From contig CABUCP010000114.1 in the NCBI GenBank assembly GCA_902490055.1, forward strand, positions 1 through 8,376: a DNA stretch of 8,376 bases, written 5' to 3'. The position numbers and the translations under genes were made by a program. The DNA is from an uncultured Klebsiella sp. (lineage in GTDB: Bacteria; Pseudomonadota; Gammaproteobacteria; Enterobacterales; Enterobacteriaceae). The notes under the pieces are model-generated. The model made no database searches, was not told the DNA's origin, and worked only from the letters and a program-made list of their open reading frames with translations. Within the stretch, counting starts at the first letter, position 1, and the number at the start of each line of letters is the position of its first letter. Shown piece by piece: positions 5,966 to 8,376 of the stretch.

Positions 5966-7399
5966 TTAACTCAGGTCGACGTTTTTACTGGCGAATAGCC
6001 AGGTGAGGACAAAACCACATAGATACGAAACCGCCAGGCCGCCGGCGTATACCGCCATCCCGGCGTAAATTCCGCTGCCGGAGGTCATCAGCGGCAGCGC
6101 CACCAGCCCGGACGGGCCAAACACCGTATTCAGGCCGACCGGCAGCCCCAGCCAGGCAATCAGGCCCACGAAGAAACCGCCGCAGGCGCCGCCGATACAG
6201 GCGGTGATAAACGGCTTCATGCGCGGCAGAGTCACGCCGTAAATCAACGGCTCGCCAATCCCGAGGAAGCCCGGAATAATCGCCCCTTTGATCTGCGTTC
6301 GCAGCAGCGAGTCACGCTTCGCGCGCCAGAACAGCGCCAGCGCCGCCCCTACCTGCCCGGCCCCGGCCATCGCCAGAATCGGGAATAACGAGTTAAAGCC
6401 CTGCGCATCGACCAGCGCAAAATAGACCGGGACAAACCCCTGATGCACGCCGAACATCACCGCCAGCAGGAATAGACCGGCCAGCACCGCCGAGCCAAAC
6501 GGGTTGCCGTTAAGATGCAGGAATAACCACGACATTCCGGTAAACAGCCAGCCGCCAATCGGCATGATCACCGTAAAGGTCACCGCGCCCATAATCAGCA
6601 GCGTCACCGCCGAGGTGAGGATCATATCGAGGTTAGCGGGCATTATCCGCCGTACCTGGCGCTCTACCCACGCGCCAAGCATCGAGGCGATCAGCACGCC
6701 GATAATATTGCCGCGCGGGTCGATACCGTGGCCGAAAAAGGTCGAAATTCCGGCATAGAAACCGCTGGTCGCTTCCGGGTTGTAGCCCAGCACGAACAGC
6801 GAGGCGATAATCGCGCCGTTCACGCCCGAACCGCCGAAGGCTTTCTGAGCGTTATAGCCAATCAGGATACTCAGGAAGGTAAACATCCCTTTGCTGAATA
6901 CCTTCATATAGCCAATCAGCGCCACCAGGCTGGCGTTAGGATGCGCGTTCTCCAGCACGAAGATTTGTTCCGCTAGCGTGGCGAAGCCTAACAACAGCCC
7001 GACGGCGATAAAACCGGGGATCAGCGGCGTAAAAATGGTGGCGAACTTCGCGAGAAACTTCTGTACTCCGCTGGTCTGCTTACTCTTTAGCGCCTGCTTT
7101 TTCTCTGCCGCCACGTCCGCCAGCGAGGCGGCGGCCTGCGGCGCCTCTTCCATCAGGCCGTTCATCATTTCCGCCGCGGTTTGCGCCTTTCCGGGGCCCA
7201 ATACCACCTGGAACTGTTCATCGCTGACGATAACCCCCATCACGCCGTCAATCTGGCGGATGGCGGCGCTATCGGCCAGCCCCTCATCGCGCAGGGTCAA
7301 GCGCAGGCGCGTCATGCAGTTACCCGCCTGCGCCACATTTGCGGCCCCGCCTACGTGGGCAAGGATCCGCGCTATCATCTCTTTAGTTATTTTTGCCAT
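5966..7399 (-). CDS. murP: PTS N-acetylmuramic acid transporter subunit IIBC
   Basis: 477 residues, close to the 474 of E. coli MurP and similar along its length. Residues 1-85 form the EIIB domain with the phosphorylated Cys28 in [10 protein letters not shown] Lys/Ala-rich linker runs to about 112. Residues 113-477 form the membrane EIIC domain with many hydrophobic segments, GVHQG at 317-321 and the conserved GEPLIYG at 382-388. It imports N-acetylmuramic acid across the inner membrane while phosphorylating it at position 6. There is no EIIA domain, as in E. coli, where the glucose EIIA (Crr) supplies the phosphate. AGGTAAC precedes the ATG. It lies 24 bp downstream of murQ on the same strand, so the two form one operon, and its message ends in the REP-like double hairpin. 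Confidence 0.97.
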   Translation of the reverse strand: MAKITKEMIARILAHVGGAANVAQAGNCMTRLRLTLRDEGLADSAAIRQIDGVMGVIVSDEQFQVVLGPGKAQTAAEMMNGLMEEAPQAAASLADVAAEKKQALKSKQTSGVQKFLAKFATIFTPLIPGFIAVGLLLGFATLAEQIFVLENAHPNASLVALIGYMKVFSKGMFTFLSILIGYNAQKAFGGSGVNGAIIASLFVLGYNPEATSGFYAGISTFFGHGIDPRGNIIGVLIASMLGAWVERQVRRIMPANLDMILTSAVTLLIMGAVTFTVIMPIGGWLFTGMSWLFLHLNGNPFGSAVLAGLFLLAVMFGVHQGFVPVYFALVDAQGFNSLFPILAMAGAGQVGAALALFWRAKRDSLLRTQIKGAIIPGFLGIGEPLIYGVTLPRMKPFITACIGGACGGFFVGLIAWLGLPVGLNTVFGPSGLVALPLMTSGSGIYAGMAVYAGGLAVSYLCGFVLTWLFASKNVDLS

Positions 7400-7423
7400 T
7401 GCCTGTTACCTGTCTGTCGGCGC

Positions 7424-8326
7424 TCAGGTGTTGCTTAGCGCCTTGCGGATATAACCGTTGTTTTTCGCCAGCAGCGACTGCGCTTCTGCGGCGCTTAAGT
7501 CAGCCAACACCATCACAATCGCCGTCTTACAGTGGCGTCCGCAGGCATCCAGCGCATTCTGCGCGGTAGCGCGATCGCAGTCGGTTGCTTCCATCACGAT
7601 AGACACCTGGCGCTCGATTAGCTTGGCGTTGGTCGCTTCGACATCAACCATCAGGTTGCTGTAGACCTTGCCGACGCGGATCATCGCACCGGTGGAAATC
7701 ATGTTCAGCACCAGCTTCTGCGCGGTGCCGGCTTTCAGGCGGGTCGAACCGGTGACCACTTCCGGGCCGACCACCGGGGTAATCGCCACGTCCGCCAGTT
7801 GCGCCATTTCACCGTGCGGGTTACAGCTCACGATAGCCACAAACGCATTCTGGCTATGGGCGTATTCCATCGCGCCAATCACATACGGCGTGCGTCCGCT
7901 GGCCGCCAGCCCCACCAGCACATCGCGATTGCTTAAGTTAAGATTCTGCAGATCCATCGCCCCCTGCGCTTTATTGTCTTCTACGTTTTCTACGGCGCTC
8001 AGAATCGCTTTATGTCCGCCGGCGATAATCCCGACGACCTGCTCCGGGCGGGTGCCAAAGGTTGGCGGGCATTCGCTGGCATCAAGGATGCCCAAACGCC
8101 CTGACGTCCCGGCGCCGATGTAAATCAGCCGTCCGCCGGCCTCCAGCGCCGCCGCGACCTTATCCACCACCTGGGCAATCTGCGGCAAATAAGGCGTAAT
8201 GGCGTGCGCCACCTGCCGATCTTCCTGATTTATCACCGTCAGCATGTCGACGGTGGACAGGGTGTCAATGTTGGCGCTGTTGGCGTTGCGCCGCTCGGTC
8301 AGCAATTTGCTCAGGTCGATACTCAT
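7424..8326 (-). CDS. murQ: N-acetylmuramic acid 6-phosphate etherase
   Basis: 300 residues (E. coli MurQ has 298). It cleaves the lactyl ether of N-acetylmuramic acid 6-phosphate to give N-acetylglucosamine 6-phosphate and D-lactate in the cytoplasm, allowing recycled or external cell-wall sugar to be used. The SIS domain shows GAGTSGRLG at 71-79 and AASGRTPYV at 141-149. Glu85 and Glu116 sit where E. coli Glu83 and Glu114, the proposed catalytic acid and base, would fall after a two-residue offset. The C-terminal region carries the small helical domain of the family. GAGG (complement of 8332-8335) lies 5 bp before the ATG. It is the first gene of murQ-murP; in E. coli the repressor gene murR is divergent from it, which here would lie beyond the right edge. 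Confidence 0.97.
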   Translation of the reverse strand: MSIDLSKLLTERRNANSANIDTLSTVDMLTVINQEDRQVAHAITPYLPQIAQVVDKVAAALEAGGRLIYIGAGTSGRLGILDASECPPTFGTRPEQVVGIIAGGHKAILSAVENVEDNKAQGAMDLQNLNLSNRDVLVGLAASGRTPYVIGAMEYAHSQNAFVAIVSCNPHGEMAQLADVAITPVVGPEVVTGSTRLKAGTAQKLVLNMISTGAMIRVGKVYSNLMVDVEATNAKLIERQVSIVMEATDCDRATAQNALDACGRHCKTAIVMVLADLSAAEAQSLLAKNNGYIRKALSNT

Positions 8327-8354
8327 AGAAACCTCGTTATTCTCAGTTGCGCGC

Positions 8355-8376
8355 AGTATAAGGAATTATTTATTCC
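8355..8376 (-). promoter_or_regulatory. murQP promoter -10 and probable MurR operator (edge)
   Basis: On the minus strand TATACT (complement of 8355-8360) is a near-consensus -10, 28 bp ahead of the murQ start. Immediately upstream lies a dyad GGAAT-5 bp-ATTCC at 8362-8376, ending exactly at the window edge. It would fill the spacer up to the -35, which is outside. In E. coli the RpiR-family repressor MurR binds inverted repeats between murR and murQ and is released by N-acetylmuramic acid 6-phosphate. The dyad's position fits such an operator; its identity is inferred, not confirmed. Confidence 0.55.

Noticed and set aside
6978..7454. 158-residue plus-strand frame opposite murP
   Set aside because: It is Ala/Ser-rich antisense shadow of the MurP EIIB domain with no ribosome binding site.

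Overview
The window looks like an ordinary stretch of chromosome from a GC-rich member of the Enterobacteriaceae (Klebsiella, Raoultella or Enterobacter type). The basis is protein-level recognition: close matches to my recollection of Escherichia coli YahK, NlpA, MurP and MurQ, combined with GC-rich codon use and a REP/BIME-like repeat. The species cannot be fixed from the sequence alone.

Layout, left to right. (1) Positions 1-247 hold no confident gene. An unrecognised minus-strand reading frame (85-264) looks like a gene end or remnant, and a perfect 12-bp palindrome (188-199) is a possible operator. (2) Two plus-strand medium-chain dehydrogenase/reductase genes follow: a zinc-free quinone-oxidoreductase-like enzyme (248-1255) and the zinc-dependent aldehyde reductase YahK (1449-2498). 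A strong intrinsic terminator at 1299-1328 separates them, so they are probably independent transcription units. (3) A minus-strand pair encodes an UlaG-like metallo-beta-lactamase-fold hydrolase (3470-4249) and, 18 bp downstream, a GlxA-type AraC regulator with a DJ-1/PfpI-like N-terminal domain (2495-3451). The regulator gene overlaps the end of yahK by 4 bp, tail to tail. (4) Divergent from that pair is a NUDIX hydrolase gene (4416-4961), which converges on nlpA (4971-5783), an inner-membrane-type lipoprotein of the methionine-binding-protein family. (5) The right end is the murQ-murP operon (minus strand, 8326 to 5966) for uptake and etherase cleavage of N-acetylmuramic acid. It has a double REP-like hairpin just after murP, and a -10 box and a GGAAT/ATTCC dyad ahead of murQ at the window edge.

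How the genes work together. murP and murQ form one known pathway: MurP imports and phosphorylates N-acetylmuramic acid, and MurQ removes the lactyl ether to give N-acetylglucosamine 6-phosphate. The two oxidoreductases, the GlxA-type regulator, the MBL-fold hydrolase and the NUDIX hydrolase look like accessory detoxification or housekeeping functions whose substrates cannot be read from sequence. Their grouping suggests, but does not show, a shared role in handling reactive carbonyls or quinones. I see no insertion sequence, phage gene, CRISPR array, tRNA or rRNA, and no convincing undescribed system. The points most worth a second look are the minus-strand remnant with its palindrome at the left edge, the palindrome in the divergent MBL/NUDIX promoter region, and the nlpA junction where E. 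coli has yfeW.
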